Below are positions 36,120 to 44,850 of a stretch of DNA of 64,000 nt, one piece after another. The position numbers and the translations under genes are program-made. The first letter of the stretch is position 1; each line of letters starts with the position of its first letter. The notes beneath the pieces are model-generated. The model was not told where the DNA came from. It saw only the letters and a program-made list of their open reading frames with translations, and did not search any database. Source of the stretch: Mariniphaga sediminis (GTDB taxonomy: Bacteria > Bacteroidota > Bacteroidia > Bacteroidales > Prolixibacteraceae); assembly GCF_003573545.1 (NCBI RefSeq), contig NZ_QWET01000001.1:186001-250000 (forward strand), read 5' to 3'.

Positions 36120-37745
36120 ATGAGATATCTGAATTTTGGAATAAAAGGCTATTTACATCGTGCGGGGCTAATGATATTTACGTCATACATCATATTGTCG
36201 ATTGCAGGATGTACCCGTTCGTCTGAAAAACAGTCCTCATTGGGAGCAGATGAAACCCACAAAGAGAAGTTCCGTCCACAGTACCATTTTACCCCTAAAG
36301 AGATGTGGATGAATGATCCCAATGGTATGGTCTATTTTGAAGGAGAATATCACCTTTTTTATCAGCACTATCCTGACAGTGTTGTTTGGGGGCCCATGCA
36401 TTGGGGGCATGCTGTCAGTAAGGATCTGGTACATTGGGAACATCTTCCCATCGCACTTTACCCCGACAGTTTGGGATACATATTTTCGGGGAGTGCTGTA
36501 ATAGACTGGAATAATACAAGCGGATTTGGTTCAAAAGATAATCCTCCCATGGTGGCCATTTTTACTCACCGGCACCTGAATGGCAAACCGCGCGGTTTTG
36601 AAAGCCAGTCTGTTGCCTTTAGTGTGGATAAGGGAAGAAGCTGGACGAAGTATAAAAATAATCCTGTGTTGGTAGATGAGAACAGCCTGGGTTTTCGGGA
36701 TCCAAAAGTATTCTGGCACACGAATACCCAAAAATGGATTATGATTCTCTCCGCTGAGGATAAGGTAAGGTTATTTTCTTCAGCAAACCTGATTGACTGG
36801 AACCCGGAAAGTAGCTTTGGAGAAAATATCGGAGCTCATGGCGGAGTTTGGGAATGCCCGGATCTGTTTGAACTTCCGGTGGAAGGGACACAGGAGTCAA
36901 AATGGGTAATGCTGGTAAGTATTGGCAATGGCGGGCCAAACGGCGGGTCAGCAACGCAATATTTTATTGGCGATTTTGACGGGACACATTTTACTCCGGT
37001 GAACGAAGATATAAACTGGCTTGACTACGGCAAGGATAATTATGCCGGAGTTACATGGTCTGATTTGCCCGACAACAGCAGAAGGGTTTTTCTTGGCTGG
37101 ATGAGCAACTGGCAATATGCAAATGTAGTTCCTACGCATCCCTGGAGAAGTGCCATGACAATTCCCCGGGATCTTTATTTGAAATGTACAGAGGATACAT
37201 ATCGACTGGTATCCTCGCCGGTGCCCGAACTTATTGACTTGAGAAATAATGTAGAAGTAGTTTCCTCGCAGGTAATTTCAACAAATCTTGATTTGAACCT
37301 TAAAAATAATCAGCTGTGCCAGTCTGAATATATTTTTGAATTCGAAAATGCAACAGACAATGAGACTTTAAAGGCTGATTCTATAATTGTAGAATGGTCT
37401 AATGTGGAGGGAGAAAGGCTGGAGGTTGGCTATTTGTTAAAGAAGAATGTAGTCTTTATAAATCGCACCGTATCTGGACTGACAGATTTTTCAAATGAGT
37501 TTCCGGTAAAACAAACCGCTCCTTACAGCAGTGACAGAAGTTTGAAACTTCATGTGTTTATGGATTGGTCATCCACAGAGGTTTTTGTTAATGACGGAGA
37601 GGTTGTGATGACTTCGTTGTTTTTCCCTGATAAACCGTATGAAGATGTCCGGATATATTCTAAAGGCGGAGAGATAACGTTAAAAGAAGCGAAGATATGG
37701 GAATTAAATTCTGTTTGGAACGAGGATAAACGTCTGGCAGATTAA
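36120..37745 (+). CDS. GH32 fructan hydrolase, probable periplasmic lipoprotein
   Basis: A 541-aa GH32 enzyme from the ATG at 36120 (an upstream in-frame TTG at 36069 precedes the signal). The lipobox ends at Cys31 and is followed by TRSSEK, without an acidic export signal, so it likely faces the periplasm. Nucleophile Asp66 in WMNDPNG, Asp194 in FRDP and Glu245 in WECPD are conserved. It is clearly related to the enzyme at 33094. A surface plus periplasmic GH32 pair is the usual division of labour in fructan loci: outside depolymerisation, inside release of fructose. Confidence 0.9.
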   Translation: MRYLNFGIKGYLHRAGLMIFTSYIILSIAGCTRSSEKQSSLGADETHKEKFRPQYHFTPKEMWMNDPNGMVYFEGEYHLFYQHYPDSVVWGPMHWGHAVSKDLVHWEHLPIALYPDSLGYIFSGSAVIDWNNTSGFGSKDNPPMVAIFTHRHLNGKPRGFESQSVAFSVDKGRSWTKYKNNPVLVDENSLGFRDPKVFWHTNTQKWIMILSAEDKVRLFSSANLIDWNPESSFGENIGAHGGVWECPDLFELPVEGTQESKWVMLVSIGNGGPNGGSATQYFIGDFDGTHFTPVNEDINWLDYGKDNYAGVTWSDLPDNSRRVFLGWMSNWQYANVVPTHPWRSAMTIPRDLYLKCTEDTYRLVSSPVPELIDLRNNVEVVSSQVISTNLDLNLKNNQLCQSEYIFEFENATDNETLKADSIIVEWSNVEGERLEVGYLLKKNVVFINRTVSGLTDFSNEFPVKQTAPYSSDRSLKLHVFMDWSSTEVFVNDGEVVMTSLFFPDKPYEDVRIYSKGGEITLKEAKIWELNSVWNEDKRLAD

Positions 37746-37765
37746 TATAGAATGATACCTTAAGA

Positions 37766-38845
37766 ATGAAAGATCTTACATTGAGTAAACCAACCTTTAT
37801 TATTGATAAAAAGAAGTCAATAGATAAAATAGAGGCAATGTTTAAGAAGGCTACCCGCCAGGGAGTTCAACTCCGACCACATTTTAAAACACATCAAAAC
37901 TATGAAATCGGGACATGGTTTAGAGAGGTTGGTGTCCGGGCAATTACTGTTTCTTCCTGTGAAATGGCGGAATATTTTGCATTCGATGGTTGGAATGATA
38001 TTACCATAGCCTTTTCTGTAAACCTGAATGAAGCAGATAAGATAAATTCGCTATCGTCAAGAATCAATTTGAATATCTTACTGGAAGATATTGAGGTGGT
38101 AACTAGTCTGGAAGAAAAGCTTACCAATAAAGTGGGCGTATTTGTAGAAATTGATACAGGCTATAAAAGGGCAGGGCTTAATCCTGCGGATACGGAAACA
38201 ATTGGGCAACTTTTGAAAAAAATAAGCACGTCAGATAAATTGATTTTTAAGGGCTTCTTAACTTTTGCCGGGCATAGTTATTTTGCGCAAGGGGAAGCGG
38301 AAATTCAGCGTGTATTCAATCAATACATGGATGATATGTTACGCCTGAAGGAGAAATTTGGAAGGGCATTTCTCTCCTTAAAACTTTCGGCCGGAGACAC
38401 TCCTACATGTAGTATTGTCAGTAACTTCAGAGGAGTTGATGAGATACGCCCCGGGAATTTTATATTTTACGATTTGATGCAGGTATTGATAGGTTCCTGC
38501 AAAAGAGAACAGGTTTCAGCAATCGTTGCATGTCCGGTAGTTGCCATCCATAAAGAGAGGCAGGAGATCATTATTTTTGGCGGAGCTGTACATTTTTCCA
38601 AAGAGATGCTAACAACGCCTGAGAAAGGTGCTTTTTATGGCGATGTGGTGGAGTTGAGCGGGAAAGGTTGGAAGACTGAAGAAACAGGAGCATATGTATC
38701 CTGGATGTCGCAGGAGCATGGTGTTGTCAAAGCGCCTGCATCCTTTTTCGAGAGAATAAAAGTTGGGGAATTTATTGGGGTTATACCCGTTCATAGTTGT
38801 CTTGTGGCCAACCTGATGAAGGGATCTACCCTGATAATAAATTGA
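37766..38845 (+). CDS. D-threonine aldolase/D-serine dehydratase-like PLP enzyme
   Basis: A 359-aa fold-type III PLP protein. The N-terminal alanine-racemase-like barrel has RPHFKTH with PLP-binding Lys41, and SAGDTPTC near residue 212 for phosphate binding. The C-terminal domain has SQEHG and PVHSC, matching the metal-binding His and Cys of D-serine dehydratases and D-threonine aldolases. It should cleave or dehydrate a beta-hydroxy D-amino acid. It is co-directional with the GH32 genes and 20 bp after one, an unexpected function in a fructan operon. Confidence 0.82.
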   Translation: MKDLTLSKPTFIIDKKKSIDKIEAMFKKATRQGVQLRPHFKTHQNYEIGTWFREVGVRAITVSSCEMAEYFAFDGWNDITIAFSVNLNEADKINSLSSRINLNILLEDIEVVTSLEEKLTNKVGVFVEIDTGYKRAGLNPADTETIGQLLKKISTSDKLIFKGFLTFAGHSYFAQGEAEIQRVFNQYMDDMLRLKEKFGRAFLSLKLSAGDTPTCSIVSNFRGVDEIRPGNFIFYDLMQVLIGSCKREQVSAIVACPVVAIHKERQEIIIFGGAVHFSKEMLTTPEKGAFYGDVVELSGKGWKTEETGAYVSWMSQEHGVVKAPASFFERIKVGEFIGVIPVHSCLVANLMKGSTLIIN

Positions 38846-38853
38846 CACTATAT

Positions 38854-40671
38854 ATGAAGCGACTGAAAATAAGTATTTTGCTATTATTCGTGATATGCTT
38901 TGGGTTTCATTGGAATAGTAAGGCCCAGCCAAGTACGGAGAATTTATTTTTAGGGGTGGAGACGTCGAAAGATATTTTTCCGGGACAAAACCATCGGTTC
39001 TCAATAGAACTGGACAGCGGTTTACAGGCAAGCGGGCATATTAAACAAAACGGTGTAAACCTGAACATTTCGGTATTCTCACCAACGGGAAAAGTTCTTC
39101 TCTCACAGGATTTACAGAAGAATGTCCATTCGGCTGAACCTTTTAGTTTTGAAACCACCGAAAAGGGGAAATACCTTGTTGAGCTTTTGCCTGTACAAGG
39201 GAATATTATACATCTGGAAAATGATAAAAACAGGTTTGTTTGGGATGGAGAAAGAAGAGTTCCTTACGAGGCAATAAATCAACAAGGTACTTATTCGATT
39301 TTGGTAGAGAAGGCAGATAAAGGGAAAACTTTTTCCGAACGGATAGATGAACTTTTCAGGTTTTATGACCGGAAAGAATACCCGGGAGTGGCAATGGCTA
39401 TTGTAAAGAATGACGAAGTTATTTATTCTAAAGGCTATGGGGTGGCAAATGTTGAATATGATATCCCGGTAACTGTTTCTACCGTCTTTCATATCGCTTC
39501 TGTTTCCAAACAATTTACAGGGTTTGCCCTGGCAACGCTGCATCACGAAGGTATGATTTCCCTGGATGATGCTATTCAGGAATACATTCCTGAGTTGCAA
39601 ATAGAAAGTAAGATTACCATACGGCAGATGCTTAATCATACAAGTGGATTAAGGGATCAATGGATGTTAATGGCCCTTGCCGGATGGAGGATGGATGATG
39701 TGATTACCCAGAATCAATTGTTGAAAATGATTTATAATCAAAAAGACCTGAATTTCAAACCCGGTGAAAAGTATAGTTATTCCAACACCAATTATACGTT
39801 GGCAGCACAAATTGTGCACAGGGTAACCGGGAAAACACTGAGAGAGTGGGCCTCAGAGAGGATATTTAAACCTTTGGGAATGGATAATACTTTTTTTTAT
39901 GATGATCATGAAGAAATTGTAAAAAACAGAGCCTATTCCTATGATGACAGATCCGGAAGCCTCAAAAAAAGTAATCTGAATTTTGCGAATACCGGGGCCA
40001 CCGGACTTTTTACCACAGCCGGTGATTTTTCCAAATGGCTTATCAATTTTAATGAAGAAAATGTAGGCAACCAGGCTATTTTTGACTTGTTCACAACGAA
40101 AGGGATACTCAATAACGGAACAGAAATCCATTATGCCCTTGGGTTGGCATTGGGAGAATACAAGGGGCATCCTGTTATCGATCATTCAGGTGTTGATGCG
40201 GGCTATCGGTCATTTATGATGTTTTTCCCCAAAGATACATTGGGTATCATTGTATTGAGCAATATTGCATCGTGCAATACGATTCAACTTGCCATGAAAG
40301 TGGCTGATATTTGCTTCGATATTAAGACGAAGCCGGAAGTTGTGTGCCATGAAAGTTCGGAAACAATCGTCCCTTATGCAGATACTAAGGAGATTGATAA
40401 AAACATTTTGGAACAATATACAGGGAATTATTATTGTAGCGAGTTGGATACCCGGTATCATTTTTCTATTAAGAATGAAAAACTAGTGGCCAGCCATAAA
40501 AGACTGGAGGATATCGAATTTCTGTCCAAAGGAGCTGACATTTTTAAAGGTACCTACTGGATTTTTGACCATGTTGAGTTTGTTCGGGATAAGGAGGGCA
40601 AGGTTTATGGTTTTAATGTATCTAATGAGGGGGTTGAAAAAATTACGTTTATTAAAACGGACGGTTTTTAA
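38854..40671 (+). CDS. Secreted beta-lactamase-fold serine hydrolase
   Basis: A 605-aa protein from the ATG at 38854, which opens a signal peptide ending near SKAQ; an earlier in-frame start at 38797 lies within the previous gene. Residues about 30-155 form a beta-rich domain of unknown type. A class-C beta-lactamase-like domain follows with SVSK (216-219) and YSN (309-311) and a later HSG that fits the third motif. A C-terminal DUF3471-like domain (about 510-600) completes the common layout of Bacteroidota esterase/D-aminopeptidase-type proteins. It lies only 8 bp after the PLP-enzyme gene, so the two are probably co-expressed, perhaps releasing D-amino acids for it. Confidence 0.8.
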   Translation: MKRLKISILLLFVICFGFHWNSKAQPSTENLFLGVETSKDIFPGQNHRFSIELDSGLQASGHIKQNGVNLNISVFSPTGKVLLSQDLQKNVHSAEPFSFETTEKGKYLVELLPVQGNIIHLENDKNRFVWDGERRVPYEAINQQGTYSILVEKADKGKTFSERIDELFRFYDRKEYPGVAMAIVKNDEVIYSKGYGVANVEYDIPVTVSTVFHIASVSKQFTGFALATLHHEGMISLDDAIQEYIPELQIESKITIRQMLNHTSGLRDQWMLMALAGWRMDDVITQNQLLKMIYNQKDLNFKPGEKYSYSNTNYTLAAQIVHRVTGKTLREWASERIFKPLGMDNTFFYDDHEEIVKNRAYSYDDRSGSLKKSNLNFANTGATGLFTTAGDFSKWLINFNEENVGNQAIFDLFTTKGILNNGTEIHYALGLALGEYKGHPVIDHSGVDAGYRSFMMFFPKDTLGIIVLSNIASCNTIQLAMKVADICFDIKTKPEVVCHESSETIVPYADTKEIDKNILEQYTGNYYCSELDTRYHFSIKNEKLVASHKRLEDIEFLSKGADIFKGTYWIFDHVEFVRDKEGKVYGFNVSNEGVEKITFIKTDGF

Positions 40672-40947
40672 GGTTGTTTGAACATGTGGGCAGGAAAATG
40701 ACCAGAAGGAAAATATTCAATTCGGGTTGGCCGAAACGGAGTACGTTAATCTCTTCCGGATGACTTCTTTCAACAAAAAATAATCTTCACAAATAAATTT
40801 TAAACAACCCCTGAAATTTACGGTAAATTACTGCATGGTTGTGCCGCTGAAATATCCGCCATTTCCTTTCAATCTTTCTGCACAGAACTTATTTGTACAA
40901 TGACATATTTTTCCTGGAAACAGGAATAAAATGCAGGGTAATGGAGG

Positions 40948-43743
40948 CTAATACTCTGTTCTTTGCCGGAATTCGCTTGGCGACATTTTAAACTGATCTT
41001 TGAAGCAGCGTGTGAAGTAGGATGGGGAAGAGAACCCTGATTCATACGCAATTTCTGCAATCGATTTGCCACTGTTTTTCAGTAGTTCGAGAGATTTTCG
41101 AAGCTTGACAGAATTGGCAAACTCACTGACAGACATGTCCGTCAGTTTTTTAATTTTCCGGTAAAGGTGTACCCGCGACATGCCGGCTCTTTGTCCTAAC
41201 TCGTCCACACTCAAATCTTCCTTCCCTATGTTTTGTTCGATAATCCGGGTGAGCTCATTAATAAACTTGCGGTCCATGCGGCTTAAGTTCCCAAAATCTT
41301 CCCTAAAATCAAGACTGACTTTGTAGTGTTCCCTTATTTTCGACCTCAACTCAAGCAGTTTTTTTACTCTTATTTGCAGGTGTTTGCTGTTGAATGGCTT
41401 GGGAATGTATGAATCAGCGCCTTCTTCCAGCCCTTCCAGTTTATGTTCCAGCTCTGCTTTGGCCGTAAGCAGAATAATGGGAATGTGGCAGGTTTTTATA
41501 TCTGTTTTTAGCAGGCGTGTTAACTCAAGTCCGTCCATTTCCGGCATCATTACATCACTAATGATAAGATCCGGTTCTTCCTTCAGAGCCATTTCAATGC
41601 CTGATTTACCATTGGCAGCTTCCACAATCTGATACTTATTCCCCAAACTGAAACGGATGAAATCTCTTACATCTGCCATGTCTTCTACTAATAAAATGAG
41701 CGGCTTCTCAGCCTGATTCATTTTATTTTCGATATCACCCGGTGAGGTTACTAATTTGGGAGTAGAAACATGGTAGTTTAGCAGATGCTTCGGTATTGTT
41801 TCCTCAGCCACCATCTCTTCCGGTCTCAAATGTTGGTTCCCCAGTGGTAAGTATATATAGAATGTGGTGCCTTTCCCTTCGTCACTTTCCACTTTAATTC
41901 GGCCATGGTGTATCTCAATAAATTCTTTTGACAGGCTCAATCCCAAACCAGTTCCGTTAAAGGTTTGCGATTTGCCAACCTGGTAAAAACGATCGAAGAT
42001 TTTATCCAAATGTTTTGTGGCAATGCCGGTGCCTGTATCAGATATTATTATCTGAACTTCATCCGGATTTATGCCGGGAGTTTGAGAGCGATGTTTTTTT
42101 AAGGTTATTGAAATTTCACCTCCATCGGAAGTAAATTTGTAGGCATTGGAAAGAATGTTAAAGAAAACTTTATCCATTTTATCACGGTCAAACCAAACAA
42201 ATAAGTGTTCTTCTTCCGAGATAAATGAGAACCTTATATTTCGACTTTGTGCCAGGGATGAAAATGATTCTTCAATTTCTTTTAAAAAGAGTATCAAATC
42301 GTTTTCTGAGGCTACCAAATCCATCTTTTTGTTTTCCAGTTTTCTAAAATCCATTAACTGGTTGACAAGCCGCATAAGCCTGATGGTATTTTGGTGCATA
42401 AGCCGAAACTGGTTTTGGTGCATCTCACTATATTGAGAAGATTCCATCATATTTTCCAGGGGGCCTTTAATGAGAGTTAACGGGGTTCTGAATTCATGCG
42501 AAATATTGGTAAAAAAGCGGAGTTTAGCCTGGGTTGCTTCTTCCAGTTGTTCGCTTATTTTTATCAGCTCATCGCGTTGTTTTAAGATGGCGGTATTTTG
42601 TTTTTCAATTTCCCGGTTTTGTACCTCCAGTTTTTCGTTGGCCATTTTTTTATTTCTGAAGGCATTGAGAATTACAATGGCCAATATTACAATCATTACG
42701 AGCAGGGTAATGGCAAGCAGGAGCATCAGGCGCTGGCTCTGATACCTCGATATTTGAAGATCAAGCACCGAACGTTGAGCTTCTATTTTTTGCTGGAGTG
42801 CTTCAATCTGTTCGCTTTGAAGTTTTAAGACCTGTGCATTGTTGGAATCGATTACAATAGTTTGCATCACATTATCGCGTACAAACGGCTGTTGATTTAA
42901 AATTTTATACGCAGTTTGAATGGCTTCTTCTCCTCCGGTTGGATAAAGGAATGTGGCATCCAGTTTGCCATTAATTATGGCTTCTATTCCACCTCCCACA
43001 CCAGGCAGGCCGTCAATTCCCAAAAAGAATAAGTCTTTTTGTATTCCCTGCTCATAAGCAACCTTATACGCTTCCCGTGCCATTACATCATTATGGGCAA
43101 ACACCAGATCAAAATCCTTTTCTGTTTTAAGCACCTTTTGCATGGCCTCCCTTGCGCCTTCTTCGTTCCATTCTCCTGATGCGGAAAAAACAATATTTAT
43201 TTCAGGATAATTGGAAATGACATCTTCAAAACCTTTCCTCCTTTCTGTAGCCGGCGACGATCCCTCCAACCCGGAAATTTCCAATATTTTTCCCTTCCCT
43301 TTCAGTAATTCCACCGTATATTTCCCTGCCTCTTGTCCGATTCGGTAGTTGTCTCCTCCAATATATGCGGTATATTTGTTCGATTCAATCTTCCTGTCAA
43401 CAACAATGACCGGGATGCCTGAATCAAAAACTTTTTCTACAATGGGAGTTATGGGTGCCGATTCGTTGGGCGATACAATGAGGAGATCTATACCTTCTTG
43501 TAGAAATGATTCGATCTGTTCAATCTGTGTTTGGTTATCCTCTTTGGCATCTTTTATATAAAGCTCCATTTCCGGATGAAAAGAAAGCTCGATCTGCATA
43601 AGCCTTTGCTGGGTTTGTCTCCATAAATCAGTAGTGGTGCACTGAGAAAAGCCAATGGTATATTTTTTTGCTCCAACTGAAAATACATTGAATAGCAGCG
43701 TAAGAAGAAGAATAAAGGTTAGGAAAGTCTTTCTTTCAGTCAA
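40948..43743 (-). CDS. Hybrid two-component regulator with periplasmic sugar-binding sensor
   Basis: A 931-aa one-protein signalling system. Order: signal peptide (1-25), type I periplasmic-binding-protein sensor (about 28-300), transmembrane helix (339-361), HisKA with phospho-His416 in NISHEFRTP, HATPase (about 515-636), receiver with Asp730 in DLIISDVMMPEMDG, and an AraC-type HTH (about 830-929). The levan-locus regulator of Bacteroides thetaiotaomicron has this sensor type and binds fructose directly, so fructose is the likely ligand. The start is a TTG at 43741-43743: no in-frame ATG exists between the upstream stop and residue 49, and this start alone keeps the signal peptide. It is transcribed against the fructan operon. 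Confidence 0.9.
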   Translation of the reverse strand: MTERKTFLTFILLLTLLFNVFSVGAKKYTIGFSQCTTTDLWRQTQQRLMQIELSFHPEMELYIKDAKEDNQTQIEQIESFLQEGIDLLIVSPNESAPITPIVEKVFDSGIPVIVVDRKIESNKYTAYIGGDNYRIGQEAGKYTVELLKGKGKILEISGLEGSSPATERRKGFEDVISNYPEINIVFSASGEWNEEGAREAMQKVLKTEKDFDLVFAHNDVMAREAYKVAYEQGIQKDLFFLGIDGLPGVGGGIEAIINGKLDATFLYPTGGEEAIQTAYKILNQQPFVRDNVMQTIVIDSNNAQVLKLQSEQIEALQQKIEAQRSVLDLQISRYQSQRLMLLLAITLLVMIVILAIVILNAFRNKKMANEKLEVQNREIEKQNTAILKQRDELIKISEQLEEATQAKLRFFTNISHEFRTPLTLIKGPLENMMESSQYSEMHQNQFRLMHQNTIRLMRLVNQLMDFRKLENKKMDLVASENDLILFLKEIEESFSSLAQSRNIRFSFISEEEHLFVWFDRDKMDKVFFNILSNAYKFTSDGGEISITLKKHRSQTPGINPDEVQIIISDTGTGIATKHLDKIFDRFYQVGKSQTFNGTGLGLSLSKEFIEIHHGRIKVESDEGKGTTFYIYLPLGNQHLRPEEMVAEETIPKHLLNYHVSTPKLVTSPGDIENKMNQAEKPLILLVEDMADVRDFIRFSLGNKYQIVEAANGKSGIEMALKEEPDLIISDVMMPEMDGLELTRLLKTDIKTCHIPIILLTAKAELEHKLEGLEEGADSYIPKPFNSKHLQIRVKKLLELRSKIREHYKVSLDFREDFGNLSRMDRKFINELTRIIEQNIGKEDLSVDELGQRAGMSRVHLYRKIKKLTDMSVSEFANSVKLRKSLELLKNSGKSIAEIAYESGFSSPSYFTRCFKDQFKMSPSEFRQRTEY

Positions 43744-43867
43744 TTGGTATTGTTTTAAAATATTTATTCAAATATGACAAAAATAACAGTAATATGTAAG
43801 GGTAAAATAAATTATTACTCTTGTTGGTGAACAATAGAATACTTAAATGTGTTTTTATCTCAAAATA

Positions 43868-43899
43868 TTTGCAAGGACAGAAAATGGAACCTATATTTG
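43868..43899 (+). promoter_or_regulatory. Promoter of the superoxide dismutase gene
   Basis: TTTG at 43868-43871 and TATATTTG at 43892-43899 are separated by 20 bp, an exact match to the Bacteroidota primary-sigma consensus TTTG-N19/20-TAnnTTTG. The predicted start site leaves a leader of about 45 bp before the ATG. Confidence 0.75.
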
Positions 43900-43951
43900 C
43901 AGATAAGGACAAAAAAGTATTTTAATAATTTTAAAAAAGACACATAAAGAT

Positions 43952-44551
43952 ATGGCATTTGAATTACCAAAATTAAGTTACGATTATTCAGCTTTGGAGC
44001 CGCATATTGATGCGCGCACGATGGAAATACATCACACAAAACACCACGCAGGTTACACAACTAATCTGAACAATGCAGTTTCAGGAAGTTCTCTTGAAGG
44101 AAAAAGCATTGAAGAAATATTGAAAGGTGTTTCGGGGCATTCCACAGCTGTTAGAAATAATGGAGGAGGATATTACAATCATAATTTGTACTGGGAGGTA
44201 TTAGCTCCGGGTGGACCGGAAGGTCCTCAGGGTGAATTGCTCAGTGCAATAAACGATTCATTTGGTTCAGTACAAAATTTCCAGGAGGCTTTTGTTCAGG
44301 CTGCTTTAACGCGGTTTGGATCAGGTTGGGCATGGTTGGTTCTTCAAGATAAAAAACTGGTGGTTTCGTCTACGCCCAACCAGGATAATCCGCTGATGGA
44401 TGTTGCAGATGTTCAGGGAATGCCCATTCTGGGTATTGACGTGTGGGAACACGCCTATTACCTGAATTATCAAAACAGACGTCCGGATTATGTAAATGCA
44501 TTTTGGAATCTCATCAACTGGGACGAAGTTACCAGGCGGTTTAAAGGTTAG
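43952..44551 (+). CDS. sodB: Fe/Mn superoxide dismutase
   Basis: A 199-aa cytosolic superoxide dismutase. The first ligand His27 lies in MEIHHTKHH, a second in the NHNLYWE segment, and the family signature DVWEHAYY supplies the Asp and His ligands. Length is normal. It converts superoxide to oxygen and peroxide, important for an anaerobe meeting oxygen. Metal preference (Fe, Mn or cambialistic) cannot be settled by eye, so the symbol is provisional. It has its own promoter and terminator. Confidence 0.93.
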   Translation: MAFELPKLSYDYSALEPHIDARTMEIHHTKHHAGYTTNLNNAVSGSSLEGKSIEEILKGVSGHSTAVRNNGGGYYNHNLYWEVLAPGGPEGPQGELLSAINDSFGSVQNFQEAFVQAALTRFGSGWAWLVLQDKKLVVSSTPNQDNPLMDVADVQGMPILGIDVWEHAYYLNYQNRRPDYVNAFWNLINWDEVTRRFKG

Positions 44552-44569
44552 TTGATTTTTGGTTTTTTT

Positions 44570-44596
44570 CCCCGGGACGAGGTCCCGGGGTTTTTC
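44570..44596 (+). terminator. Intrinsic terminator after superoxide dismutase
   Basis: CCCCGGGAC (44570-44578) and GTCCCGGGG (44582-44590) form a perfect 9-bp GC-rich stem with a 3-base loop, followed by TTTTTC. It ends 45 bp after the gene and is a textbook factor-independent terminator. Confidence 0.85.
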
Positions 44597-44667
44597 TTGC
44601 ATTTTTGTGTAGTATTATGTTAATTAACGGTGTCGTAAATTGTACTACTATTCATAGGGTAAAATTC

Positions 44668-44698
44668 TTTTCGGCGTTTTTAAAAAATAGTATCTTTG
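44668..44698 (+). promoter_or_regulatory. Promoter of the ABC-F gene
   Basis: TATCTTTG at 44691-44698 matches the -7 consensus exactly; TTTT at 44668-44671, 19 bp upstream, is a one-mismatch -33 element. Transcription would start near 44705, leaving a leader of about 90 bp with a short ORF. Confidence 0.6.
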
Positions 44699-44721
44699 TA
44701 GTTCACTAAAAAACAAGTAAG

Positions 44722-44850
44722 ATGAATACAATAATTTCTTTCGGAAATCTCAAAAACACATTTTTTAATCCGGTAAAAACAAAAGAAAGAAATTATGCTT
44801 ACTGCTCAAAATATCAGTTATATACATCCCGACAAAGAGTTGTTGTTTGA
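44722..44850 (+). CDS. Leader ORF (42 aa) overlapping the ABC-F start
   Basis: An ATG-initiated 42-codon frame begins just inside the predicted transcript and ends TGA at 44848-44850, overlapping the first 56 bases of the ABC-F gene in another frame. The peptide is basic and rich in Asn, Lys and Tyr, with no known motif. Short upstream ORFs control several antibiotic-inducible ABC-F genes by ribosome stalling, so a regulatory leader is possible but unproven. Confidence 0.35.
   Translation: MNTIISFGNLKNTFFNPVKTKERNYAYCSKYQLYTSRQRVVV

Noticed and set aside
34668-40671. Antibiotic-resistance beta-lactamases
   Set aside because: The SxxK/YxN motifs fit the wider esterase/D-peptidase group; the extra domains, the lipoprotein anchor and the fructan-operon context argue against a resistance role.
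40911-40931. Short TTCCTG/CAGGAA stem between the convergent serine hydrolase and regulator genes
   Set aside because: Only 6 bp of stem and no proper T-run on either strand, so a terminator cannot be claimed.
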